From Adineta vaga (Eukaryota > Rotifera), in the NCBI GenBank assembly GCA_021613535.1, contig CP075494.1:14012001-14076000 (forward strand): a DNA stretch of 64,000 nucleotides, given 5' to 3'. Within the stretch, counting starts at the first letter, position 1; each line of letters starts with the position of its first letter. Below, piece by piece: positions 9,543-20,350 of this stretch. The notes below the pieces were generated by a model. It was not told where the DNA came from. It saw only the letters and a list, made by a program, of their open reading frames with translations, and searched no databases. The translations under genes were made by a program, and so were the position numbers.

Positions 9543-12500
9543 ATGGATATTTCCGATGATATGAATATGATTTTTCAAATGCTTAATACAGATGGAAGTG
9601 GTTATATTGATAGAGAAAAACTACAACAAGTTTGTCCACATTTAACATCATTAGAAATTGATACATTATTCAATGAATATGATACAGATCATGATAATCG
9701 TATCTATTTAAAAGAATTACTTCAATCCAATAATTATTCTCAACATAATAATACAAAAGATATCGTTACACATACTCAACTCAATGAAATTTTTAATAGT
9801 CTTGCATGGTATGAATATTAAAAAGAAATTAGCGTTCCTTTTTATATTACCCTTCTTGACATTTCGATTACCATGAGCAAAAACTTTAACTTTATAACTC
9901 GGTGTAATTATGATAAGTATTTTGATACATATCAACACCTATACGATCGTTCGTAACTGTTTTTTTTACGCGTTCTCGTCTAAGTTAACAATCATTCATA
10001 CCTAATTTTCACCTACGCACGAAAAAAAGTCGCATTTATTTTTACCTAGTTGTGTTGTTTTCATAAACATATATACAAAATTGTGCATATCGTTGAAAAT
10101 GAGAGGAGGCAGAGAGAACGACGAGAGAAAAAAAATGTGTATTACGAATGTGACTATATCGATAATGTCAGTGACGAAACGATCCTTGTTGTTTTCTTCA
10201 TCAAATAACGTGTAGAGATATACAAATTAAGCGTTTCATTATATTTTACCACTATCAAATGGATCTAGTTAATAATAAAATATCGAATGAAGATATTTTT
10301 TCGAAGTATGTAACATTTGATATAGTTCTCTTGTAGAATTGAACTCTCGATAAGTGTTCTATTTCTTGATGACCTTTTCAAAACGTGATTAGACAGTCAT
10401 CATCATATTATTATTGTATGATTTGTTTTTATTTGATAGTCAAGAGCAAATTTTTGACTTCTATGAAACACTTCGCAATGGTACAAGCGATGCAACCCAC
10501 CAATTTCAATCGATTCTTGAAGTATTTGTTTGTGATATACTCAAATATCGAAAAGAAATCAAACGATTAGAAGATTCTTATAAACGGTAATTTAAAAGAA
10601 CAAACAGAATCTATTCAATTGACTTTGTTATTTTTTATTCTAGTGAAAAAGAAACACATGAAAGATATTTACAAAATATTGAACAAGAACAAGAACAAGA
10701 TATGCGTGAATTAGAAGATAAAATACGAGAAACTGTACATAATTATAAATTTTTGTTTTCAAAATTCGAAAGGCAAATTTTGTTTTTATTCAGGAACGAA
10801 AAAATTTTGAACAAGAACGTGAATTATTTCAACAACGTTCGAAGAAAGAAATTAATGATTTAAAATTGACTATTCAACGATTACAAACAGTAAATTTTCA
10901 ACTTGAAAAACATGAAATATCTAAATAGAATTTCATTTCATTAGATTGAAAAACATTATTCAACTCAAAAAAGTGACGAAAGTTCTTCAACTATTTCATT
11001 ACGTGAAGAAATTGCAAAGTTAACAGCAGAAAATCAAACTATAAATGCATCTTTAAATGATACATTAACTGCTAATGCCATATTACAAAGTGATATTCAA
11101 TCATTTAAATCACAGTTAAGTGAACGACAAAGTTTACTCTTACAGTAGGGATATTCAAAATGTATATATTTCTATAAATACATTACGTATCGTTTTCTAG
11201 AGAAAAGCAATCATCATCAGGTAATCATCGTGAAAAAGAATCATTGCAAACGAATGTTCGCCATCTTGTGTATGTATCTTGGTGAAAAATAACTAATTAA
11301 GAATGAATCAGCGACTTTATCGTTTAATAGGGAAGTTAATAAACAACTTCGTGATGAAAATGATTCATTACGTGCACAAATTGAATCAAGTAAATCAAAT
11401 AGTATGCAAAAAACTGTAAGACAATGTCAATTAAATTAAAAAAATAAATGCATTTTTAATTCCTGTAGAGTCTTCTACCACCGGGACGATTAGTGTCAAC
11501 AGCTGGTTCAACTTTGGGTGCTTATTGGAATAATAATAAACCAGATGGGTATTTTGAATTGAATTTACTTATTTATAAACAAGAAAATAAATGTTTTATA
11601 TTTGTTTTTGTTGAATAGTTCATCACCAGCGTATGCAACAGATGTTAATCCACGAATATTTGATTCATTTGATTTGGATTCAACTGATGAATTAGGTATA
11701 ATTAATAATCAATCTCGAGCATTGAAAAATTTAGCGAGTGATATATCATCCAACAAATTCTCGTCATTAGCTACAACTTCCAAGAGTAAAACACAAACCG
11801 ATGGCAATAGTACTATGAATGGTTTGTTTTGCATGTGCCTATATTGTCTATCGATCAATATTGTTCTTAAAAAAAACTTCTTCTTTCTTATGCAACTTAC
11901 TAACGTATACATATATATATGTGTGCTTCAATACGATCAATTTTTGAGAGAATATGTCAATGACCATCTATTTTATTTGATATAGATAGTGGATTATCAT
12001 TAACAATGGGTCGTGATGCAACTGAAGTTGAATCAGAACGAGATTCAAAACTACAAAAAGAAACATCAATATCCAGTAAACCATTTCGACCATTACTCAC
12101 TAAACGACTTAATGATTATTCAGATTCTGATGATGTTTTTCTCGAGGTATAGTTGTCTGTTGACGTACATATTCTTCATAAATTGATTATTGAATATTTC
12201 TTGATAATGTAAATGGGTTTTGATCATTTCACATTCTTTGTCTTGTACACCTGTACAATCCTTAAATCTTATGGCGATCGACAAGTTTACACCGAGAAAA
12301 GAAAGAAAGTTAATTTATATTTTTCGTTTAACAGTATCCACTTGATCGAACACATCCGAAACGATCATCTCAACAACGATTATTGAAACGAGCAAATACT
12401 ACAGGACAAACAGCATCAAAACCAGTCAGTACACAATCATCTGCAATATTACAAAGCGATAGATCAGCAACACCCGATGCATACGTGGATCTTTCATTTG

Positions 12501-13326
12501 AGTATGTAACAAACTTATTTTGATTTGTTGTAATTTGTATTTTCTCATTTAGTCGTATGTTTAAAGTAGTATTCTGTGGTGATGCTGCTGTTGGAAAAAC
12601 GGCTTTAATTATGCGTTTATGTAAAGGAAAATTTGAATCGACGACTAGTACGACATTGGGTGTCGATTTTCAAAATAAACAAATTGAAGTAGATCAAAAA
12701 CGTGTAGCACTTCAATTATGGGATACAGCTGGACAAGAAAGGTTAGAACGAAAGAAAATAAGAATTTTATTTTTTTATCTATGAAAGATATCTTTCATCG
12801 TAGATTTCGTAGTATTGCTAAATCATATTTCCGTCGATGTGATGGTGTGATTCTTGTCTATGATGCAACATATGAACGATCGTTTTTAAATGTTCGTGAA
12901 TGGATTGATACAATCTCGGATTCCACTCCAAAAAAAGTTTCTGTAATGATCGTTGCGAATAAAATTGATCTTCGAGATCAAATGCGTGCAGAAGGAAAGC
13001 GTGTTATTGAAAAAGCAGAAGGTGCAAGATTAGCCAAAGTTTGTATTTCATTACAAAACTCAATTCATACATACAATAATATTTTAGGAATATAAAGCAT
13101 TATTTATCGAAACAAGTGCTAAAGAAGGAACGAATTCTGGTGAAACATTAGTTGAATTAGCACGGTATGTATGAAATAATATATCATCTACATATGAAAT
13201 AAGCGTTTTTGTTTTCTTCCTTATTTTAGTGACATGCAATGTAACGAAGATTTAGAACGTTTCCGTACAGCAGGAATAGATTTGGATAAGTTAACAGCGA
13301 AAAAATCAACTTGTTGTGATCTTTGA
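9543..13326 (+). CDS. RASEF: RASEF-like protein: EF-hands, coiled coil, C-terminal Rab GTPase
   Basis: Fifteen exons are proposed: 9543-9808, 10440-10586, 10644-10734, 10794-10889, 10945-11144, 11201-11269, 11331-11415, 11469-11548, 11619-11821, 11986-12146, 12335-12501, 12553-12741, 12804-13038, 13088-13164 and 13230-13326. All phases agree and give about 720 residues (human RASEF 740). Two EF-hands come first (LNTDGSGYIDREKL, then YDTDHDNRIYLKEL), followed by a Glu/Gln-rich coiled coil, a Ser-rich linker, and a Rab domain with GDAAVGKTALI, TTLGVDF, WDTAGQERFRS, NKID and ETSAKEG. It ends in CCDL, offering cysteines for prenylation. RASEF/Rab45 proteins self-associate through the coiled coil and act in membrane traffic. 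The 631-base first intron is the least certain join. An alternative first exon near 10260 (MDLVNNKIS...) is possible. Confidence 0.9.
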
Positions 13327-14171
13327 TTAACATGGATCATTTCTTCGTTTTATTGAATAAACTATTTTCTTCGATTTTTTTTCTTCTCAATTTGTTATGT
13401 ATTTAACTATTAAATTGATTTCATTTTGAAATATTCCGAGTTTTGAAATCTATATACTAAATTCTGTGCGAATATTTTTCGAATTATTTGTGTTGCAGTG
13501 CTTTTGTGAATGAGTAAGACTTAATAATAATATTTGTCTAACTCTATGAATATTTAATATGTACGTATTTTCTTACAATCTTATGTTTTGTGTATATGCA
13601 GTTTTAAATTTGCATCAAAAATAGAAGCTATTTTAAATTACTAACATCTATATAATTTCGAACAAAATATGATCACTATAACTAATCATCGAGCACGCTC
13701 TACATTAGTCACATCCATCAGATGATTAGTTCTTCGAATTGTTGGTCAATACCTTAAAATGAAAGTAACAATAATGCATCTGTATTAAATCCAAGAGAAT
13801 TCTCGATTCGGTCTCACATCTATAGAACTAATTAATTTCATGAATGATAGATGTCACCAGTTGTTAATGATCTAAATATAGAGGAAGATTTATTACCTTT
13901 GATAAGTAGAATGATATTGGAAAAGCTAGAAAAATAACCTCTCTAAAATCATTTTAGTTATTCTAATGAAATAAGGATTCAAATAAAATACTAAAGCAGA
14001 TTGATTCATTGGTATTTTGTTTAACCTGTAGAAAACTTTCCTCTTCTACGTAGAATAAAATCTGGATTATTTACTCATTTCATTTCGAAAATTTTTTTGC
14101 ACTCAAAGATTATCTTAACAATATCGATTTGATTTCAATCATCTCTTATTTATTCTCATACGAACATTAAA
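13327..14171. other. Intergenic, AT-rich
   Basis: This stretch of 845 bases lies between RASEF and WBP2. No open frame, repeat or structured RNA could be supported. Polyadenylation-like AATAAA occurs at about 13355-13360. Confidence 0.4.
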
Positions 14172-17100
14172 ATGTCAATAAATCAAGCACATTATCAAGG
14201 TGGTCTTCTACTTTATCAAGGCGAACAGTAAACTTTTTTCGAAATCAAACATATTTCTATAATATGATCAACAATTGATTTTTAGAATTGTTAATCATTC
14301 AAAAAATGTTACATTAACATTTGATGATGCTAGTCGTCAATCTGGTGAAGTTTTTCGTGGAAAACATAAAGGCAAAGTTTTTGTTACAACTCATCGAATG
14401 GTTTTTCTTAGTGATGATCAACGAGATAATTTACTATCATTTGCTATCGCTTTTATGTATATGAAAAATTTACATGTTGAACAACCGATTTTTGGTGCTA
14501 ATTATATTTCTGGTATTGCTGCAGCACATCCGAACGGTGAGTTTGTTTTAGATTAATAGTTTAGAACGAAAGTTGAGTTATTTTGTTATGAGCATAGGAA
14601 GATGTGATAGTACTTATGTTATTTAGTAATTAGTTGAAGATGTATATTTTATCTTAATAGGCTTGTATAAGATTCTTATTAAAAAAATTACAGAAAAAAA
14701 AAGAATATATTTTAATCTTGCCATCGACGACGATATTCATGAGGAGGTGGAAAACGATGCTGAGACCACGGTCGTCTATGTCGATTATGATGAGGGTGAT
14801 GATGATGATGATGATGATGATGAAAATGTTGATCATCTTCATCGTCTTCATGATCATGTTTTCCATATGGTTTTCTTGGTGAGTTCGGTGTTGATGATGT
14901 CATTTTCTTGTTCGATTGTGATGCTGTTTCACATGCAAACCAACCATTTGTAATCGATTTCGGATAGCCTGGTAATAGATTTCCATATGTTGAATCATAA
15001 ACATACACATACTTTTTCGTAAAAATATAATGTCGTTTCGAATAGGTAAAACCAGATCGAATAAATTCATCTGGAGGTGGTTTAAGTACTGAATCGATTG
15101 TACGAATTTCTAATTCTCGATTATGATCATATTCATTTAGACGATAGATTAAACGATTTCGTACTAAATAAATCGAATTTTGATGTAATAGAGCAATGCG
15201 TGGATTTTGTGGATAATGTTTGCCATTAAGAATATGTGGTCCATCGATAGTCCAATGTGTTTTTACTTTCCACATTCGATAATTTCGAAATAGATATGTA
15301 TAACCAAGTGATGATTTTACACAAGCTGTAATTGTTGCATCAGTTAAGGAAGGAAAACGATCGCTAATCAAAGTTGGTAGAGGATCCCATGAACGTTTTC
15401 GTTTTGCTTGATATCGCCATACTTGATTATCTCGAAAGAGATAAAGTTCACCATCAGGACCTTCACAACCTGTTTGAAATTCACCTGAACACCAATTATC
15501 ATGCGGTATAGTATCCGAAGAATATTTTGATGTCACAAATGATGATGATGATGATGATGATGTAGTCGTCGTTGTTGTTCTTATATCTATTTCTGGTTTA
15601 CCATATAATACTTGTATATTTTCTTGATCATCAATAGATAGATGATAACTTGCATTAAACTGTTGATAAACAGGATACATCAATGAATCTTCATCAAAAG
15701 AATGTGATAAACCTAATGCATGTCCAATTTCATGTGCAGCAACAAGTCTTAATGTATACTGTTCATGATTATTTACATAATTATTCGTAAAATCTTCATC
15801 ATCATCGAAATGTATATCACCACTTGTGGGATAGAAAGCATGTGCTAATGTTGATCCTTGTCCATCAAATGGATATCCATCTCCATGATCCTCTGAGTTA
15901 AATTTTATTTTTAAATCCGCAGTTTCATTCGTTGGAGCCATTTGAAATGTTAAACCCGAATATTTTTCCCAATCGGTAAATGATTGTTGAAATATCTGAC
16001 GAATTTGTTCGTTCGATGGAATATATTTTTGATTTTTAGGATATTCTTCTATGTACCATTTTAAATGTTTTTTTGGCCAAATTGATGTTGTAGAACGTAC
16101 CGGATTTTTCTCTTTATTTGATCTTCCTTGAATATTATTAGTTGATAAGGCTTCAGGTACATCGATATTAACAGGATGACCAATTGAATCATAAGTACCA
16201 AGATCAGGATTACCGCAACGAGCTTTTCGCATAAAATTTTTTGTATTTTCATCGAATTCACCTGTTTCCTAAAGGTTAATTAATTGTCCTGAGATAAATC
16301 ATACAAGGAAAATGTACTTACTGGTAATTTATAAAGACGTTGTAATTTAAGTATTCCTTCTGTATACGATGATTTTGCAAGTACAGAAAATAATCGTCGA
16401 CCTTCAACTTTTGGTGTATAACCAAATTGTTGTAAATATCGATAATAATCAATTTCGGTTTTTGTTTCAAGTGTAATTTGAATATTTAAAATCAAAATCA
16501 CAACGATAAAAATCTCTATTTGTTGTTTGATGATCATTGTTAAATTTTCACTCACTCTCTCTTTGTCTCATTTTCTTTCTGCACTTCATACCTTCTTTAT
16601 ATTTCATTCGATCAATTCACTGATAAGAACAATTGTTATGATTGACATTTCTTTTCTTTCATTTCAGGTGGATTTCAAGGTGAAGTTAAATTTCAATTAA
16701 CCTATTCATCAGGTGGTGCTATTGATGCTAGTAAAGCATTACGTGAGGTTAATTCAATTTGTAAGTCATCTTTAATATCAATTGATACGCTTGAGAAATT
16801 CTTCTACTCTTTACTTTATAGTTCACCGACAAAATCAAGCAGCACCACCGTAAATAATTAACATTGTTTTCGATTTCTTGAAATTTTTATGTTTTATTCA
16901 TATTAGATCCTATGGTATGGCTGCAGAAAACTTGTACGAACCTCCACCACCTTCCTATCAAGCAGCAAATAATCATTTTGCCGGTAAGACAAACTCTTCA
17001 AAGATGAATTTGTACGAAAGTTTTTCTTTCATTCACAGAAACAACTATGTACGTGTCACCAGCACAAGCACCTTATGAAGGTGTTTATCAACGACAACCT

Positions 17101-17341
17101 ACAGGTCTTCCAAAAGCAGAATATATTCCACAATATCCTGAAATGCCATCTGCACCTGTACAATATCCACCTCAACCTGCTTATCAAAATAATACTTATG
17201 GCGGGCAAATGTATGTTCCACAGGTAAATCAATCAATAAAACATAATTTGATTTGATTTTAATTTCTTATTCTAGTATCCTCAAATGCCACCATCATACG
17301 ATCAATCACAACATGATAAAGATCAGAAAAAACGTGACTAA
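14172..17341 (+). CDS. WBP2: WW-domain-binding protein 2 (GRAM domain plus PPxY tail)
   Basis: Exons are 14172-14227, 14286-14536, 16668-16760, 16822-16849, 16907-16983, 17039-17223 and 17276-17341, giving about 251 residues (human 261). The N-terminal GRAM domain shows VTLTFDDASRQSGEVFRGKHKG, FVTTHRMVFLS, then EQPIFGANYISGI and, after the long intron, a conserved GGFQGEVKFQLTYSSGGAI block. The C-terminal half is Pro/Tyr/Gln-rich and holds two WW-binding motifs, PPSY near 16940 and PPSY near 17290. WBP2 is a YAP/TAZ- and NEDD4-family-binding coactivator. Intron 2 is about 2.1 kb, far longer than the others, because it contains an entire metalloproteinase gene on the opposite strand. The 28-base exon 4 is small but keeps phase. 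Confidence 0.92.
14712..16555 (-). CDS. Matrix metalloproteinase with hemopexin domain and His-rich tail
   Basis: Minus-strand exons are 16322-16555 and 14712-16268, joined by a 53-base intron, giving about 596 residues. A hydrophobic signal peptide (IEIFIVVILILNIQI) precedes the propeptide. The cysteine switch reads MRKARCGNPD (Cys96), holding the enzyme latent. The zinc site is HEIGHALGLSH (His257, Glu258, His261, His267) with the Met-turn DSLMYP. A Ser-rich linker follows, encoded by a GAT repeat at about 15540-15562, and then hemopexin-like repeats (GELYLFRDNQVWRYQ, TYLFRNYRMWKV, IYLVRNRLIYRLN). The tail is acidic, then carries nine consecutive histidines encoded by the GAT repeat at 14796-14823, then is Arg/Pro-rich. 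No membrane segment or furin site is obvious, so it is probably secreted. The whole gene lies in intron 2 of WBP2. Confidence 0.93.
14796..14823. repeat. GAT trinucleotide repeat in coding sequence
   Basis: A near-perfect GAT microsatellite encodes the histidine run of the metalloproteinase on the minus strand. The Asp-rich open frame on the plus strand is its shadow. A second GAT run at about 15540-15562 encodes serines in the same protein. Confidence 0.85.
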
Positions 17342-17567
17342 GAATAATTGAATGATCTGTTTAAATGTATATTTCATTTTTCTCTCTTTCTTTTCATTAT
17401 CTTTTAACATTCGATAGTTTTTCCTTTTCCTTTGAATTTGATTATCGCAACAAATCCAGCATATTTACTATTTTACTATATAATCACGAACTGTTTGTCT
17501 ATAATAAACAAAAAACGAATTTGTTCTTTTTGCATCGTGCAATAATCGATGTATCTATATATTTTAG

Positions 17568-20085
17568 ATGCCTTATAGGCGTATAACAAGTACAGATGTA
17601 GCATTAATTCCTCAACCTGGCTTTAATCTTGTTGAATCAATACATTTTAGTCCCGATGATAATATAATTACTTATCTTCGTTCACCAAATCGATCATCAA
17701 TAAGACAATTATATGCATATGATCTACGATCCAATCGAGAATTTATTTATACTGAACTAGATGATGATAATCAAGTGATGGAAATTAATTTATCAATTGA
17801 AGAAAAACTTCGACGCGAAGTGGGTGTGTTTTTTGTTTATTTATTGAGTATAGTTAAGAAAAGAGATTCTAAATTTTCGTTATAAGATCAATAGATATAT
17901 ATTGAGAAAATAAAGAAATTAAAATTTTTCTTTCTTTCCATAGCGTCAACGTCAATTAATAACTGGGATAATTCGTTATCAATGGACAAAAGATAAAACT
18001 CAATCAATTTTGCTCATACCTATTGGTAGTGATCTATATATTCATGATAAAAAAGAACTAAGATTGCTGGTTAGTGGAACTTATCAAACACCTATACTTG
18101 ATCCTAAATTATCGCCTGATGGAAGATTCGTTGCTTATGTTCGAGATTGTGAACTTTATTGTATATCTACGGCACCATCAAGTCCACTGGCAGAACCACG
18201 ACAATTAACATTTGATGCGCGTAATTATCCGAATAAAACAAACGGCCTCGCAGAATTTATTGCTCAAGAAGAAATGGATCGAAATGATGGTTTTTGGTGG
18301 TCAGATGATTCGAGTTTAATTGCATTCACTCAAGTTGATGAATCCAATGTTCCTGTTTTTCGCATCTCACATTCCGGTTCTGATAATCCTGAACATGTAC
18401 GTTATCTCATAACACTCTTGAATATTTATTTTTTGTTTATTAAATTCTTAGATCGAAGAACATCATTATCCATTTAGTGGAAAAGCAAATGTTCAAGTAA
18501 CTGTTGGTGTAATTGATCTAACTAAGAACGATAATAATGATAAAAATCATGCAAATATCTATTGGATAGATTTAAGTTCATTTGTGGATTATTATATAGC
18601 ACGTGTTCATTTCTTTCCCGATAATACACTTGCTTTACAAATTGAAAATCGTCAACAAACACGTTTAGAATTATATCAATATGATATTCGAAATCCAACT
18701 CAATTGAAATTATTAATCGAGGAAACAAGTCAAGCTTGGATTAATTTACACGATCTATTTTATACATTAAAGAAAACACCATCACAATTTATATGGGCAA
18801 GTGAACGAAGTGGTTTTATGCATTTAGAATTACGTGATTTTCTTACTGGACAATTAATAAAAACATTAACAAGTGGAAATTGGGTTGTTCAACAAATTAT
18901 CGATGTGGATGAAATTAATTCAATTATTTATTTTTTAGCTAATCGAGAAACTCCACTTGAAGTTCATCTTTACAGTGTCAATTATAAAAATGAAATTCCC
19001 ATCGTTGATCGTATTACACAAGAATCGGGTTGTCATATAGTTTATTGTTTTAATCAAACATATCAATATTGCATAACACAATGGAATTCCATAGATCAAC
19101 AACCAATAATTCGATTATTGAATGTTAAAACGAAAGAAATTATTAAAACTTTCGATCATTTACAACAAGGACAATCATCCGCGATCGAACAATTTCGTTT
19201 TGTTAAACCAAAATTATTTTCTATATTAAATCGAAATAATGATACACTCTACTGTGCATTATATAAACCAGATGATGAAGTAGGAAAATATCAAAGATCT
19301 TATCCAACATTAGTATCTGTTTATGGCGGACCACATCTTCAACGGTAAGATGAACAATTCAAAAGGCTTATTTCGTTTTTAAATATCTTTTCTAGAGTTG
19401 TTAATTCTTGGTCACTTCGAACTGATATGCGTTGTCAACGTTTAGTGCAATCTGGTTATGTTGTTTTACGTCTAGATAATCGTGGTAGTCTAAATCGTGG
19501 TGTTGCTTTCGAAAGTGCAATTAAACATGATATGGGACATTTAGAATTAGATGATCAAATTGATGGTGTACATTATCTTATAAAACAAGGTATTACCGAT
19601 GAAAAACGTGTTGGTATTTATGGATGGTCATATGGTGGTTATATGTCTGCTATGGCTTTAGTTCGTGCAAGTGATGTTTTTAAATTAGGTATAGCCGGTG
19701 CACCAGTGACACATTGGGATGGGTAAGATTTTCCAAAAACACAAAGTCACTATTATTATTTGAAAAAAATCAATTTTCCTTTAGATATGATACTCATTAT
19801 ACGGAAAGATATATGGGTACACCAGAAGAAAATCCACATGGATATGAAATCTCAAGTATAATGTATCATATTGATAATTTAAAAGGACATTTAATGCTTA
19901 TACATGGTTTAATTGATGAAAATGTTCATTTTCGTCATACAGCTCGTCTTGTTAATGCTTTAATACGTGCAAATAAATCCTATGAATTAGTTTTATTTCC
20001 TGATGAACGACACATGCCGAGAAAACTTGATGAACGTATCTATATGGAAGAACGTATATTTGAATATATTCGCAAATATTTATAA
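17568..20085 (+). CDS. Dipeptidyl peptidase 8/9-type prolyl peptidase (S9B)
   Basis: Exons are 17568-17819, 17944-18396, 18452-19344, 19396-19722 and 19785-20085, giving about 741 residues. There is no signal peptide or membrane anchor, matching the cytosolic DPP8/9 branch rather than DPP4. The beta-propeller carries the dipeptide-anchoring pair Glu193-Glu194 in [11 protein letters not shown]. The C-terminal alpha/beta hydrolase has Ser611 in GWSYGG, Asp686 in [10 protein letters not shown] and His718 in DERHMPR. DPP8/9 remove N-terminal Xaa-Pro dipeptides, and in vertebrates they restrain inflammasome sensors. The start ATG directly follows TTTTAG at 17560-17567, either a trans-splice acceptor or the end of an unseen leader exon. 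It is about 100 residues shorter than human DPP8/9, mostly at the N-terminus. Confidence 0.93.
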
Positions 20086-20350
20086 TTCAGTAGAAATCTA
20101 TTATACATATATATATATATATATAAATATTTTTTTTGTTCATTGGATATTTCCGTCCGTTAGTCTTTCTTTCTAATTTCTATTTGATTGAATATAGGTA
20201 AAGTATTTTTTTACATTTTCTTCTTATACTTTTTCTTTTCCCTCATTTAATAAACATGGTGAATCTGTTTTTCTTGTCAACTGTAGTTAGCATGCAATTT
20301 TATTGTTTTAGATCTCATCATTTACTTTCCAAGAAAAAAAGAAACAAGAA
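20086..20350. repeat. Short intergenic region with TA microsatellite
   Basis: A (TA)n microsatellite lies at about 20105-20126, followed by T-rich sequence. TTTTAG at 20306-20311, 40 bases before the helicase ATG, could be a trans-splice acceptor. Confidence 0.5.

Noticed and set aside
12718-13095. Separate small GTPase gene starting at 12718
   Set aside because: The frame runs through an intron (12742-12803). Correct splicing joins it to the P-loop exon and to the RASEF coiled coil.
14663-14953. Asp-rich open frame on the plus strand
   Set aside because: It is the complement of the histidine-coding GAT repeat and acidic tail of the metalloproteinase.
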